In this document: piece by piece, positions 26,665 through 35,948 of the stretch
How the letters are laid out: every line of letters starts with the position of its first letter
Position numbering within the stretch: the stretch's first letter is position 1
NCBI GenBank assembly: GCA_934097085.1
Contig: CAKONK010000003.1
Span: forward strand, 1 to 64,000
DNA length: 64,000 nucleotides
Origin: an uncultured Bacilli bacterium
GTDB lineage: Bacteria > Bacillota_I > Bacilli_A > RF39 > UBA660
Direction of reading: 5' to 3'
Translations under genes and position numbers: made by a program
Notes under the pieces: model-generated
What the model was told of the DNA's origin: nothing
Database searches by the model: none
The model's input: the letters and a program-made list of their open reading frames with translations, nothing else

Positions 26665-27707
26665 TCACCATTAATAATTCTTGAAACAGTGCTTTTTGAT
26701 TTTCCAGTCAGTATTTCTATTTCTCTTGTAGAAAAGCCTAAATTGTTCATTTTATTAATATCCATTGCTTCATAATTTTCTTGTAAAAGAATAGTCTCAT
26801 AGATTCTTTTTAAATAATCATATTGATTTTCTGGATCACTAAAAGCTAAAGATGTTCTAATTATATTTTTTATATCTCCAGGATATGGAACGTTTTCATA
26901 TAAATTCATTATTTTTCTAAAAAGTCTACTGTTTTTTCCTGCTTTTTTAAATTTAACAAGCATTTCATCTAAAATAATTTCAGCTATGTCAATCAATTCA
27001 TCTTTAGTATATCTACCGAATGATATAACAGCATCAAATCTTCTTTTCAAAGCTTTATCGATATTTTTATAAAGATTTGTAGTGGCAAAAATAACAATGT
27101 TTTCTCCTACATCATCAAGTTCTTTTAGAAACGTCGATGTTACTCTACCCATCTCTCGTAAATCATGTGAATTAATTCTATCAAGTGCAATAGCGTCAAT
27201 CTCATCAAATAAAATCAACGAATTATTAATATTAGGTATCATTTTTATTTCATTAAATAAATCAGAAATATTCTTTTGCGTTTGTCCTAATTTGCTATCA
27301 ATAATACAATTAAAATCGACAATATAAAGTATTTTATTTAGAATTCTAGCTATTTGTTTAACCGTTTCAGTTTTTCCAGTTCCTGGAGGACCTTCAAACA
27401 TAAATTTATTAATAAATGGTTGACCTTTTAAAGAATTAATGACTCCTTTTACATCATTAGAAATAGTTTTTGGTAAAGGTAATGCACTATTATTGCAAAT
27501 AACCTTTTTTAAATATTTTAAATTATATGTAACTTCTTGAGGAATAAAATAATTAGAATCAGATAACAATGTCATAATATAATCGCCAAGTTGATTATCT
27601 CCATCCTCATAAAACTCTTTTGCTATTATAAGAGCTTCCGACCTAAAAGCAGCATCATTGCTTTCTTGATGATATCTAATTAAATTTATAACACTTCTTT
27701 TTTTCAT
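26661..27707 (-). CDS. AAA ATPase partner of the subtilase, IetA-like
   Basis: 348 residues, ATG 27707 with AGGAG at 7-nt spacing. Walker A FEGPPGTGKT and Walker B LILFDEIDAIA are intact, with sensor-1 FATTN and arginine-finger candidate ALKRRFDAV, the AAA classic type close to FtsH/spastin. The carboxyl end GFSTREIEILTGKSKSTVSRIING looks like a small helix-turn-helix. In IetAS the ATPase acts with the protease; here it would be the first gene of the operon. Upstream is a 147-nt region before the membrane-protein gene's end. Confidence 0.85.
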   Translation of the reverse strand: MKKRSVINLIRYHQESNDAAFRSEALIIAKEFYEDGDNQLGDYIMTLLSDSNYFIPQEVTYNLKYLKKVICNNSALPLPKTISNDVKGVINSLKGQPFINKFMFEGPPGTGKTETVKQIARILNKILYIVDFNCIIDSKLGQTQKNISDLFNEIKMIPNINNSLILFDEIDAIALDRINSHDLREMGRVTSTFLKELDDVGENIVIFATTNLYKNIDKALKRRFDAVISFGRYTKDELIDIAEIILDEMLVKFKKAGKNSRLFRKIMNLYENVPYPGDIKNIIRTSLAFSDPENQYDYLKRIYETILLQENYEAMDINKMNNLGFSTREIEILTGKSKSTVSRIINGE

Positions 27708-27854
27708 ATTACCACTCCTCTCACTATCATATTTATAATATCACAATGGGACATTAATTACAATATTTGGGACATTATTTTTTTAAAATAGTTGAGTTAA
27801 CTTTAGTTGAAAAAGTAAATTCTAACCTATTTTTTTGAAATATGAAATTTAATT

Positions 27855-28571
27855 CTACCATAATTTTGGATTTTTAAAACATTCAATTGCTGTTTCATCA
27901 GATATATACGAATTTAATTCTTTTTCTGATATCACTCTTGGTTCATAAAGATTTCTTTGAACAATAAAGAATGGTTGAGCATATAAATTATTATAAGAAT
28001 CTCTAAATATAACCTCTAATTCACTGCAAAAGGTTCCACAAATTTTACTACCTTCTAAATAAGCAATATCTACTTTTATTAGATCTTGTTTTAATATTTT
28101 TCTATCGTATAAATAATTATAATTTACATATTTGTTCTTAACAAATATATCTATCATATCAATATCAGAAATCATCAAATTTCTTTGAGATGTAGGACAT
28201 ATATATAATTCATTAATATCTGCATTTCCAATATTTTTCATATAAAAAATCAAATGTTTATACTTGTTATGATTTAATATATGTTTTGGATAATAAAAAT
28301 CAACATTTTTTCTATCTTTACTAACTTTAACTTTAAAATCACTTATGATCATTTTCAAACATGGATAAAAGTGCTCATTATTAACTTTATTAACAATAAT
28401 TAATTCAGCTTTATTTTCAAATTGAGTTTTCTTTCTTTTCTCTCTTTCTTTTAAATCGTTATATTTTCTATCACTTTTTCTAAAGAAGAATTGAATTAAT
28501 GAACTAAAAAATAGTGTTATCAAAGATGTCACTACAGCATTATTATTCAAATAATCAAATATTTTTTTCAT
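27855..28571 (-). CDS. Membrane-anchored protein of unknown function
   Basis: 238 residues with one hydrophobic helix at residues about 12-30 (NAVVTSLITLFFSSLIQFFF), then a charged linker and a soluble, probably cytosolic domain ending LW. No motif recognised. It starts 9 nt after the end of the DUF2075 gene, so the two are surely one operon, and it may be its effector, anchor or regulator. Confidence 0.65.
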   Translation of the reverse strand: MKKIFDYLNNNAVVTSLITLFFSSLIQFFFRKSDRKYNDLKEREKRKKTQFENKAELIIVNKVNNEHFYPCLKMIISDFKVKVSKDRKNVDFYYPKHILNHNKYKHLIFYMKNIGNADINELYICPTSQRNLMISDIDMIDIFVKNKYVNYNYLYDRKILKQDLIKVDIAYLEGSKICGTFCSELEVIFRDSYNNLYAQPFFIVQRNLYEPRVISEKELNSYISDETAIECFKNPKLW

Positions 28572-28580
28572 AATCGATAC

Positions 28581-30443
28581 TTACCTACTTTTAAGATATT
28601 CGCTTAATGCTTTATTAGTACAATATATATAGCATCCTTTCATACCTCTTGTCATTAAAGTTTTATAAGTGTTTTTTATTATTTGATCAGCTATCTTGTA
28701 AGCTTCATCATGCCCATGTTCTTTAGCTATTTTATTTATACCGTTTAAAGATTTATCGGTTTTTGCTCTTTTAGTATAGTCGGTAATTATATGACCATTC
28801 TCATATCTTAAATCATCGCCAATTATTACTCCAACATAATCAAATTCTAATCCTTGGCAAGTATGTATACACCCAATTTCATTAACGGATTCTTTATCAA
28901 TTGCCCAAGTACTTGAATTGCCTAAATTCCAGCTCATACCAAAATTATACTCTGGAATTGTAATATCATATACATCTGTTTTATTTTTACTATCTTTTAT
29001 CCAATTCCAACAATATCCCGCTACTAATCTAGATTTATTATTTATTTTATTTTTTTCAGTAATCGCCTTTCTAAGTTCATTAGGGTCATCAAATACTTTG
29101 AAATCATATTTAGTATCTATATCAAAGTTTGCAGTTTCTCTTATTTCTAAGATATTATCAAGCCAAGCTAAATACCCATCTGAACCATCACATCTAAATT
29201 GACTTTTCAATTCTCTTTTATATATACCAGCATTATAATAATTTGCATATTTTTTAATCTCTGAAATAGAACCATTGTCTTTTAAAGTAACTCGTTGATT
29301 TTCATCTATAAAAAATATTGAAAACATACTAGCATTAATTATTTCTTTTATTTGATTTTCACCCAAATTTGAATACACACCTGATTTTTTATTTAATCTA
29401 TGTGCTTCATCAACTATTAATACATCAAAAGAATTTGGCTCGCAATCATAAAAACAACTAGAACCTTTGAATAAATTATTTAATCCACTCATTTTTTCTA
29501 TCTTTAATTTAGCTTTAAAAACTTCTCTTGGGGCACTATTTTTAGTTACATAAAAACTATTAAAATCTCTATTTAAAAATTCTTTAAGAAGATTTATAGC
29601 AAGTACAGATTTTCCAGTTCCTGGACCGCCTTCAACTATAAGCACACTTTTCTCATTATGCAAATGAGCATTAATACCGATGTGTAATGCTTCTTCATAA
29701 ATTATTTTCTGATCATCAATTAATACAAATTCTTTATTACCTTTTAAAATAGAAGAAAAAGAATCTTGTAACATTTTTGAAGGTTTAATTTTACCATTTT
29801 CAATAATATACAAACCTTCTTTGTCATCACCTTCAGTCACAAATCTTTTAATAAAATCCCTAAGTTTTTCAAAATCTTTTGCGCCAAACATTGGAGCTGC
29901 ATTTATATAATCTTTGTATTGTTCACTATTAATTGGATCATTTTCTGTTAAATCATAATTATGCAAAAAAGCACATGGATGTAATCCAACATTTCTATCA
30001 TACACTTCTTGATTATAACTATTAATTAAGCTTGCATAACTCCATGCTTGATAAGAAGGATGTGTAACTTCCCTCAAGGATTTTCCAGTAACAGTTGATA
30101 CTATACCATCTTTACCTAAAACTGCATCAGCATGTGTCCATTGTTTCAATTCAATTATAATAATAGAATTATTTTTATTATTGTCATAACCTGACAAAAG
30201 AAAATCAATTCTATTTGAAGTATGAGGTATGTTAAATTCAATAGCAACTCCTGCATTATTTGGAATTTCATTATCTGCTAATACTCCTCTCATCCTAAGC
30301 ATTGATTCACGCCATGAATTCACCTCTGACTCACCAGTGCTTCGATGAAAAACTTCTTTAAATCTTGTTAAGATTTTATCTGTAATTAAATTAAGATCAA
30401 CATCATTTATAAAACTAGATTTTACTCCTTCATATACTAACAT
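28581..30443 (-). CDS. PD-(D/E)xK nuclease fused to DUF2075 helicase
   Basis: 620 residues; ATG 30443, AAGGAG seven nt upstream. Residues about 60-105 carry a nuclease core: Glu69, Asp80 (NRIDFLLSG) and Glu98-x-Lys100 (IIIIELKQW). From about 245 the DUF2075 P-loop domain begins: Walker A VEGGPGTGKS (270-279), Walker B VLIVDEAH, and later IGCIHTCQGLEFDYVGVIIG and LMTRGMKGCYIYCT as in SF1 helicases. The fusion recalls single-protein nuclease-helicase immunity (Nhi-like), a tentative comparison. It pairs with the membrane protein immediately downstream. Confidence 0.8.
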   Translation of the reverse strand: MLVYEGVKSSFINDVDLNLITDKILTRFKEVFHRSTGESEVNSWRESMLRMRGVLADNEIPNNAGVAIEFNIPHTSNRIDFLLSGYDNNKNNSIIIIELKQWTHADAVLGKDGIVSTVTGKSLREVTHPSYQAWSYASLINSYNQEVYDRNVGLHPCAFLHNYDLTENDPINSEQYKDYINAAPMFGAKDFEKLRDFIKRFVTEGDDKEGLYIIENGKIKPSKMLQDSFSSILKGNKEFVLIDDQKIIYEEALHIGINAHLHNEKSVLIVEGGPGTGKSVLAINLLKEFLNRDFNSFYVTKNSAPREVFKAKLKIEKMSGLNNLFKGSSCFYDCEPNSFDVLIVDEAHRLNKKSGVYSNLGENQIKEIINASMFSIFFIDENQRVTLKDNGSISEIKKYANYYNAGIYKRELKSQFRCDGSDGYLAWLDNILEIRETANFDIDTKYDFKVFDDPNELRKAITEKNKINNKSRLVAGYCWNWIKDSKNKTDVYDITIPEYNFGMSWNLGNSSTWAIDKESVNEIGCIHTCQGLEFDYVGVIIGDDLRYENGHIITDYTKRAKTDKSLNGINKIAKEHGHDEAYKIADQIIKNTYKTLMTRGMKGCYIYCTNKALSEYLKSR

Positions 30444-30453
30444 ATTTTACTCC

Positions 30454-30768
30454 TTATAATTTGTTATATTTTGTACTTACACCTTTAGCTTTTTCTATTG
30501 GATATTTTTTTTCAGATATTTTCATTTTATCCAAGACAATTTGTTTTGGATCAACTCCGATTTGATGGCATAATAATATACAATAATTCATTACGTCAGC
30601 AATTTCATATTTAAGTTCTTCTTTATCATAATTATTGTTCCACTGAAAACACTCTAATAATTCACCGGCTTCGATAGATATTGATTTAGCTAGATTTTCT
30701 GGTGTATTAAACTGTAACCAATCTCTATCTTCTGCAAATTTTACAATTTTTTTCTCTAATTCTTTCAT
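30454..30768 (-). CDS. MazG-like nucleotide pyrophosphohydrolase
   Basis: 104 residues from ATG 30768, five nt after GGAGG; the ATG four codons earlier lies on top of that site. The core LAKSISIEAGELLECFQW and KYEIADVMNYCILLCHQIG gives the ExxE..ExxD metal sites of the all-alpha NTP pyrophosphatase fold (MazG/RS21-C6 type). It hydrolyses NTPs or dNTPs to monophosphates, for housecleaning or, in defence islands, nucleotide depletion. It ends 10 nt before... its downstream neighbour DUF2075 gene starts, so it is likely the first gene of that operon. Confidence 0.8.
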   Translation of the reverse strand: MKELEKKIVKFAEDRDWLQFNTPENLAKSISIEAGELLECFQWNNNYDKEELKYEIADVMNYCILLCHQIGVDPKQIVLDKMKISEKKYPIEKAKGVSTKYNKL

Positions 30769-30814
30769 AACTACCTCCATGTATAACTTATAAAACCATT
30801 ATATCATACTATTT

Positions 30815-32593
30815 TCACATATTATCTTCTTTAATAATAACTTCTCTGGGTTTTGAACCAATTTGTGGCCCTACAACACCTCTTGCCTCGAGTAAATCAA
30901 CTAGTCTTGCAGCTCTATTATATCCAAATCTAAATCTTCGTTGAATAAGAGATGCAGATATTTTACCAGTTTCTATTGCAAATTCCACAATCTCTTTATA
31001 CATTGGATCATCTTCACTATCATTATCATAACTACTATTTTTAATTGACGTATGTTGCTTTTCAAAATAATCAAATTTATTATGTTTATTATTATCCTTT
31101 TCAAATTTAATTATATTTTTAAAATCCTCGTTTTCAATAAAAGGAATTGATACATTTACATTGTGATATAATTTAGAATTATAAACATAATTAAAGTTTA
31201 AATTATTATCTACGTTTTTTACATTCATTTTCAATAATGTAGGAAATTTATTGGATGATAATACCCCATTTTTTAAATAGTTTATATAATTTGTTGTAAC
31301 TATCATAAATATATTTACCGCTCTACCATGTGTAACAATATATTCAATTGAATTGTTAACAATTTCATTATTTATATTTTCATTGTATTCATCAACTACA
31401 ACTATAATAGTTGGTATTTTTTCCTTAACTGTTTCATTATAAATATTAATACTTTTAACACCTTTCGACATCAAAAAATCTACTCTTTTATCAATTTCTG
31501 CACATACTTTTTGAATCACTGTTGAAAATTTTTCAGAACTAACAATAACGGGACATAGTAGATGTGGACAAAAGTTATAATCAAAATATTCAATAGATTT
31601 AGAATCATAAATAAGTAATTTTACCATCTTTGGGTCATAAAATAATAAAAATGATAGTATTGAATTAACATATGAAGATTTACCAGACATTATTTTTCCA
31701 TAAATTGAATAATATAAAACATCCTCAATATTTTCTAAAATTAATTTTTTACTATATTCTCCAATAGGAATCATAATACTAGAATTATTATTATTTATTT
31801 TTCGAATATATTTTTTTATTGTAGATTTTTTATTTTTAATTAAATCTAGTGTTGGATACTTATATTCATTACTTTTAATAGTTTCATTAGCAACAACATC
31901 ATCTGTCAATATATTATTATTATTTAGTTTCAAATCCTCAATGCTTTTAATAATGATGTCACTTTTTTCCAATTTTTTATTTGTACTATCAAAATCCTTT
32001 TGATTTATATCAAACGTTTCTTTTGCATTATCAAAGTACTTTAAAAATATATCAAACGTTTCATTTGTTAAATACAAAACTATATTTTCTAAAACAATTA
32101 TTTTATTTATAATTATACATTTTAAATTTTTATCGTAATTGATTTTTAAATTTTTGAAACTAATATAATCAACAGCTTCTTTTGAAAAAAATAATAATCC
32201 TTTAGGTAAACAATACATACAACAGCCATTTAATTTTATTTCATAAATTGATAAATTAAAATTAATATAATATGGTTTATGCTTTTTTACTGAGAATAAA
32301 TAATTTTGGTTGTTTATTTCAATTTTTGATATACCTTTGAAATAAGCACAATCACTTTCAAATTTTTTTAAAACTTGATCATCATAATTTATTATAATTT
32401 TAATTTTAAAAGCTAACAAAATAATTTTAATTATTAATCCAACTAAGAATAATAAACAAAAAATATTATTAAAATTACAAAAGATAATTAAACATAATAG
32501 TATTGTTGCTATTTTATTCAAAACTCTATAAATACTTAAATATAACAATATTTTATTACTAAATTCAGTATTTTCATCTATTACAAATTTCAT
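30815..32593 (-). CDS. Divergent FtsK/SpoIIIE-like DNA translocase
   Basis: 592 residues; AAAGGA precedes the ATG. Two hydrophobic segments lie at about 15-65. The motor domain (about 265-500) has a nonstandard Walker A GKIMSGKSS and the FtsK-type sequence CPHLLCPVIV, with VVVDEY as Walker B. The end (about 525-592) is an FtsK gamma winged helix (SASLIQRRFRFGYNRAARLVDLLEARGVVGP), very conserved. It is shorter and more divergent in the motor than chromosomal FtsK, so I take it for an accessory paralogue, as found in mobile elements, not the division protein. Confidence 0.75.
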   Translation of the reverse strand: MKFVIDENTEFSNKILLYLSIYRVLNKIATILLCLIIFCNFNNIFCLLFLVGLIIKIILLAFKIKIIINYDDQVLKKFESDCAYFKGISKIEINNQNYLFSVKKHKPYYINFNLSIYEIKLNGCCMYCLPKGLLFFSKEAVDYISFKNLKINYDKNLKCIIINKIIVLENIVLYLTNETFDIFLKYFDNAKETFDINQKDFDSTNKKLEKSDIIIKSIEDLKLNNNNILTDDVVANETIKSNEYKYPTLDLIKNKKSTIKKYIRKINNNNSSIMIPIGEYSKKLILENIEDVLYYSIYGKIMSGKSSYVNSILSFLLFYDPKMVKLLIYDSKSIEYFDYNFCPHLLCPVIVSSEKFSTVIQKVCAEIDKRVDFLMSKGVKSINIYNETVKEKIPTIIVVVDEYNENINNEIVNNSIEYIVTHGRAVNIFMIVTTNYINYLKNGVLSSNKFPTLLKMNVKNVDNNLNFNYVYNSKLYHNVNVSIPFIENEDFKNIIKFEKDNNKHNKFDYFEKQHTSIKNSSYDNDSEDDPMYKEIVEFAIETGKISASLIQRRFRFGYNRAARLVDLLEARGVVGPQIGSKPREVIIKEDNM

Positions 32594-32607
32594 AATACTT
32601 TTTCCTT

Positions 32608-33198
32608 TTATTTCTTTTTGTACTTCTTTATAGCTTGATAACCACCCACTGCAAGCCCAACGGTTAAAAGACCTCCGATTATTTCTCCGTTTGAAGTTTC
32701 AGTTTCTGAAGGATAACTACATGACCCATCGTCTACTGTGGCATTTTTGTTATAATTTTCTGCTGAACTATCCATACATCCTTTTATATCATATTTGCAA
32801 GAGCCATCATCTTTATCAGCATCTTTGTTATAATTCTTTGAGTTACTATCTGTACAACCCAAAATATAGTATTCACAAGAGTTATCATCTTTTGTTGCAT
32901 TTTCATTATAGTTTTTAGCTTCCTTATCCATACAACCAAGAATATCATATACACACGTTCCATTATTTATTGTTGCATTCGGATTATAATTACTTGCACT
33001 TGAATCCGTACAACCATAAACATCAACCTTTTCTGGTGTACAAGTACATGTTGGACTTATAGTACCATCAGCACATATCTTTCTTCCATCTGAAGAGCAA
33101 CCAGCTTCGCCTCCATGATGAGCACAACAACCTCTTTGAGCATAAACGCCAATAGGCATTAATAAAATAATTAATAATAAAATCTTTATATTTTTCAC
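32608..33198 (-). CDS. Secreted, membrane-anchored Cys-rich repeat protein
   Basis: 196 residues, GTG start with GAGG nine nt upstream. A signal peptide (residues 1-20, ending VYA) precedes a CCAHHGGEAGC..CADGTISPTCTC module. Then come four 27-residue repeats of the form GCTDSSASNYNPNATINNGTC, each with Cys-Asp-x4-NYN and a DDGSC end; these resemble calcium-binding thrombospondin-3-like repeats. A carboxyl hydrophobic helix and KKYKKK tail anchor it in the membrane, so the repeats face outward. It probably contacts the environment or host; function unknown. It follows the Nudix gene and precedes the FtsK-like gene on the same strand. Confidence 0.75.
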   Translation of the reverse strand: MKNIKILLLIILLMPIGVYAQRGCCAHHGGEAGCSSDGRKICADGTISPTCTCTPEKVDVYGCTDSSASNYNPNATINNGTCVYDILGCMDKEAKNYNENATKDDNSCEYYILGCTDSNSKNYNKDADKDDGSCKYDIKGCMDSSAENYNKNATVDDGSCSYPSETETSNGEIIGGLLTVGLAVGGYQAIKKYKKK

Positions 33199-33218
33199 TT
33201 CACAAACCTCATATTAAA

Positions 33219-33614
33219 TTACTTATATCTTTCCATAACATCTTTTGCAAGAGGTATATCTGCAGGAGCTAAATCATAATTTAATAAATCATTTATTTTT
33301 ACCCAAGCATATTCTGAGTGTGCATGAAGTTTAAAGTTACCATCAATATATTCACATTCATATAATTTAAGTATTACATTACCATGTGGATAATTAAACA
33401 TGCTTTGTGATATAAAATCTTTTGCTTTAACTTTTACATCAAATTCTTCATAAATTTCTCTTTCTATAGCTATTTTCTCATCTTCATTTTCTTCGACTTT
33501 ACCACCAGGAAATTCCCATTTACCTTTTGCATCTTTATCCGTAGATCTTTTAGCAATTAATACTTTATTATCCTTAAAAATTAAAGCCCCTACTACATTT
33601 ATATCTTTACTCAT
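33219..33614 (-). CDS. MutT-like Nudix pyrophosphohydrolase
   Basis: 131 residues, normal MutT size. The Nudix box is complete: Gly38, Glu44, Arg52-Glu53 and Glu56-Glu57 (GGKVEENEDEKIAIEREIYEEF). It starts VVGALIFKDNKVLIAKRS and has the WEFPGGK strand of (d)NTP pyrophosphatases that remove oxidised nucleotides. The ending AWVKINDLLNYDLAPADIPL is typical of 8-oxo-dGTPase relatives. Single gene. Confidence 0.88.
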   Translation of the reverse strand: MSKDINVVGALIFKDNKVLIAKRSTDKDAKGKWEFPGGKVEENEDEKIAIEREIYEEFDVKVKAKDFISQSMFNYPHGNVILKLYECEYIDGNFKLHAHSEYAWVKINDLLNYDLAPADIPLAKDVMERYK

Positions 33615-33691
33615 ACAACACTACCTTTCGCTAATCCTATTATACTATATTTTCACTATTAAAAAAACTAAATGTTTCTTAACATTTAGCT

Positions 33692-34362
33692 TTATTTAAC
33701 TTTCTTTATTAATAAATGGTAATGAAAAGATGAATATGTTTTACCATTTGATTCATAAAAATCTTCGATATGATTAATAAATTCAATTTTAAAATCTTTG
33801 AATAAAACTTTTATTAAATCATAATCTGCATAAAAATGTGGTGTTTTATACTCAGGACCTTCTTCCATTCTAAGTCTTGTATTTTCATCTACTAAAGGCC
33901 AAGAAGTTTGTTTAAATCCCCATGTAGATTTAGAACCAAGCGTTAAATAGCATTCTCCATTATCCTTTAAAACTCTATAAAGTTCTTTAATTATTTGTTT
34001 AACTCCTTCGGTATCTTGATGTGATATAACATTTCTACATAATATACAGTCAAAACTATTATCTTTATATGGTAAATGAATCATATCACCTTTTTTTAAA
34101 TCTGCTTTTAGATAAAGAGAATCTAACCATTCTTTAGCTTTTTTAAACCATCTTCACTAATATCAAAGCCATAAGTTTCAAAGTCATTACTTGCAAATAA
34201 TACAGTATGTCTTCCTAACCCACAACCTAAATCTAGAAAAGATTTAAAGCCTAGTCCTTTCCACCTATCAAGTAAATAATATGACTCAATACTTGGTATT
34301 TTCCATACACAGTTTGAATCGTCCTCTACCATTTTCCAATTCCATCCTTTAGATTTAATCAT
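33692..34362 (-). pseudogene. Class I SAM methyltransferase split by a -1 frame change
   Basis: From ATG 34362 (AAGGAGG upstream) the frame encodes FLDLGCGLGRHTVLFAS, the SAM-binding motif I, then ends at a stop near 34125. The -1 frame continues smoothly (AKEWLDSLYLKADLKKGD, then MIHLPYKDNSFDCILCRNVISH) to 33692. The switch point is A-AAA-AAG (34138-34144), the dnaX-type slippery heptamer in the correct register, also a simple homopolymer. Joined, the protein is about 223 residues, the normal size. Either a one-base deletion (mutation or sequencing error) or frameshifting. It overlaps the upstream gene's end by 8 nt. Confidence 0.75.
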
Positions 34363-34753
34363 TACTTCCTCCTTCAATAATTTTATTTAAATCTTTATTA
34401 CTTTTAACACCATAATATAATTTGACATCTTCAATAACTTTTCCTATAAAATCATTATCATTAGTTTCTAATACTTTTTTCTTAGATAATTTTAAATCTA
34501 TCTTATCATCTCCTACCGCATATAATGTTTCTATTACATAAAACTCATCTTTTACCTCAATAAAATATAACATAACTTTAGTAAAATCCAAATCAAAATT
34601 AGCAAAACTTAAAGCAATTCTCCATATAATTTCCCCATTACCATTTTTAATTGCATAATCAATTAATTTATCTAAATTTTCTTGTCCTATATTTTTAGGA
34701 TGCTCTAAAGATAAACAACTTTTAAGCTCATTTAAAATAATTTCAAAATCCAT
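34355..34753 (-). CDS. Duplicated hypothetical protein, copy 1
   Basis: 132 residues from ATG 34753 with AAAGGA upstream; a frame opening 20 codons earlier would code across the promoter region and is not credible. It is helical and soluble (IGQENLDKLIDYAIKNG, WRIALSFANFDLDFTKVMLYFI). About 60 percent identical to the next gene upstream. No family recognised, perhaps an immunity or HEAT-like protein. It overlaps the methyltransferase start by 8 nt. Confidence 0.7.
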   Translation of the reverse strand: MDFEIILNELKSCLSLEHPKNIGQENLDKLIDYAIKNGNGEIIWRIALSFANFDLDFTKVMLYFIEVKDEFYVIETLYAVGDDKIDLKLSKKKVLETNDNDFIGKVIEDVKLYYGVKSNKDLNKIIEGGSND

Positions 34754-34915
34754 ATATAATCCTTTCAAAGATAATACTCTGCATAAAAGTTCATGTATAA
34801 CCTTAGTATACAATACTAATTATTATAATGCAATTAAAAACTTACGCATTTTTCAAAATATAATTTTTGCCTAACTTATGCCAAAAAATAACTATTTCTA
34901 TATAAAAACTGTCAA

Positions 34916-34938
34916 GCAAAAAAATCTCTTTCGAGATT
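34916..34938 (-). terminator. Terminator of duplicated gene copy 2
   Basis: On the minus strand AATCTC, GAAA, GAGATT and a run of T form an intrinsic terminator downstream of the 35009-35407 gene. The same element recurs at 35572-35592. Confidence 0.75.
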
Positions 34939-35008
34939 TTCAAATCTTTGTAATTTAGTTAAGTTATGTCCTTTTTATGTTTGAGTGGTAACTAAATATT
35001 AAATACAT

Positions 35009-35407
35009 TTAATTACTATAGAAATCTTCAATTATGCTTTTTAACTCTTTATTACTATCAACATCACAATAAGTTTTTATATTATCAACAACTTTTTTTA
35101 TAAAATCTTTGTCATTTCTTTCCAATAATTTTTCTTTAACCAATTTTATATTAATTTTATTGCAATCGACTGCACTTATGGTTTCAGCAATGTAAAATGA
35201 ATCTTTTACTTTAATAAAATATAATACAATTTTAGTAAAATCTAAATCAAAGTCACTATAACTTAAAGCAATTCGCCATACTATTTCTTTACTACAATTT
35301 TTTATCGCATAATCAATTAATTTATCTAAATTTTCTTGGCCAATATTTCTAGGATGTTCTAAAGATAAATTATTTTTAAGTTCATTTAAAATTACTTCAT
35401 AATCCAT
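35009..35407 (-). CDS. Duplicated hypothetical protein, copy 2
   Basis: 132 residues from ATG 35407 with AAAGGA upstream. Same fold and motifs as the downstream copy (IGQENLDKLIDYAIKN, WRIALSYSDFDLDFTKIVLYFI). Substitutions are spread evenly with no frame damage, so both copies look maintained by selection. Unknown function. Confidence 0.7.
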   Translation of the reverse strand: MDYEVILNELKNNLSLEHPRNIGQENLDKLIDYAIKNCSKEIVWRIALSYSDFDLDFTKIVLYFIKVKDSFYIAETISAVDCNKINIKLVKEKLLERNDKDFIKKVVDNIKTYCDVDSNKELKSIIEDFYSN

Positions 35408-35571
35408 ATATAATCCTTTCAAAAATAATGTTCTGTATAAAGGTTCATGTATAACCTTAGTATACAATACAAATTATTATAATGCAATTCAAAACTTACG
35501 CATTTTTTTAAAATTAATATTTACCTAACTTATGCCAATAAATAACTATTTTTATATAAAAACTGTCAAAC

Positions 35572-35592
35572 AAAAAAATCTCTTTCGAGATT
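35572..35592 (-). terminator. Terminator of the Cys-rich CotD-like gene
   Basis: Second copy of the AATCTC..GAGATT stem with T-run on the minus strand, directly after the stop of the 35597-35848 gene. Confidence 0.75.
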
Positions 35593-35596
35593 TTAA

Positions 35597-35848
35597 TTAG
35601 CATCTTCTATCATAAATATTTTCTACAACATTTTCTTCACAACACGTATTACATGGAGTAAAAGTATGTTTATAAATATGATGATTAATTATTCTAGTAT
35701 TGCAAGGTTTAATATGAGGTACTTCATAGCAAATATATCTATGACACACCCTTTCCTCTGGGCACTCATAAACTGGTTCACACGTACATCCCATCATATT
35801 TTCTACTTTACCCATATCTTCCATAGCAGGTCTTTTATCACAATTCAT
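35597..35848 (-). CDS. Small Cys/His-rich protein, possibly CotD-like spore coat
   Basis: 83 residues with 11 cysteines and several His (CTCEPVYECPEERVCHRYIC, then NHHIYKHTFTPCNTCC). The pattern recalls inner spore-coat proteins of the CotD family and similar proteins I associate with gut Bacilli, but the match is loose. AAGGAGG precedes the ATG. If real it would hint at sporulation or at an oxidatively cross-linked or metal-binding surface protein. Its own promoter and terminator make it a single-gene unit. Confidence 0.6.
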   Translation of the reverse strand: MNCDKRPAMEDMGKVENMMGCTCEPVYECPEERVCHRYICYEVPHIKPCNTRIINHHIYKHTFTPCNTCCEENVVENIYDRRC

Positions 35849-35948
35849 AATAGGTAATTCCTCCTTTTACATTATACTATTCGAAAAAATTATACATGTA
35901 TGGGCTTTTTATATATATCAAAGCATAAAAAAATGATGCCTTGCACCA

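Larger units (their letters stand above)
34355..35592 (-). repeat. Tandem gene duplication, period about 654 bp
   Basis: The two gene copies (34355-34753 and 35009-35407) share not only coding sequence but the flanking DNA: promoter region with TATACAATAC and TTATTATAATGCAATT, the block TTACGCATTTTT, the ATAACTATTT stretch and the terminator. Each copy therefore carries its own promoter and terminator. The gene copies have diverged at protein level, the noncoding parts less, so the event is moderately old. Confidence 0.75.
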
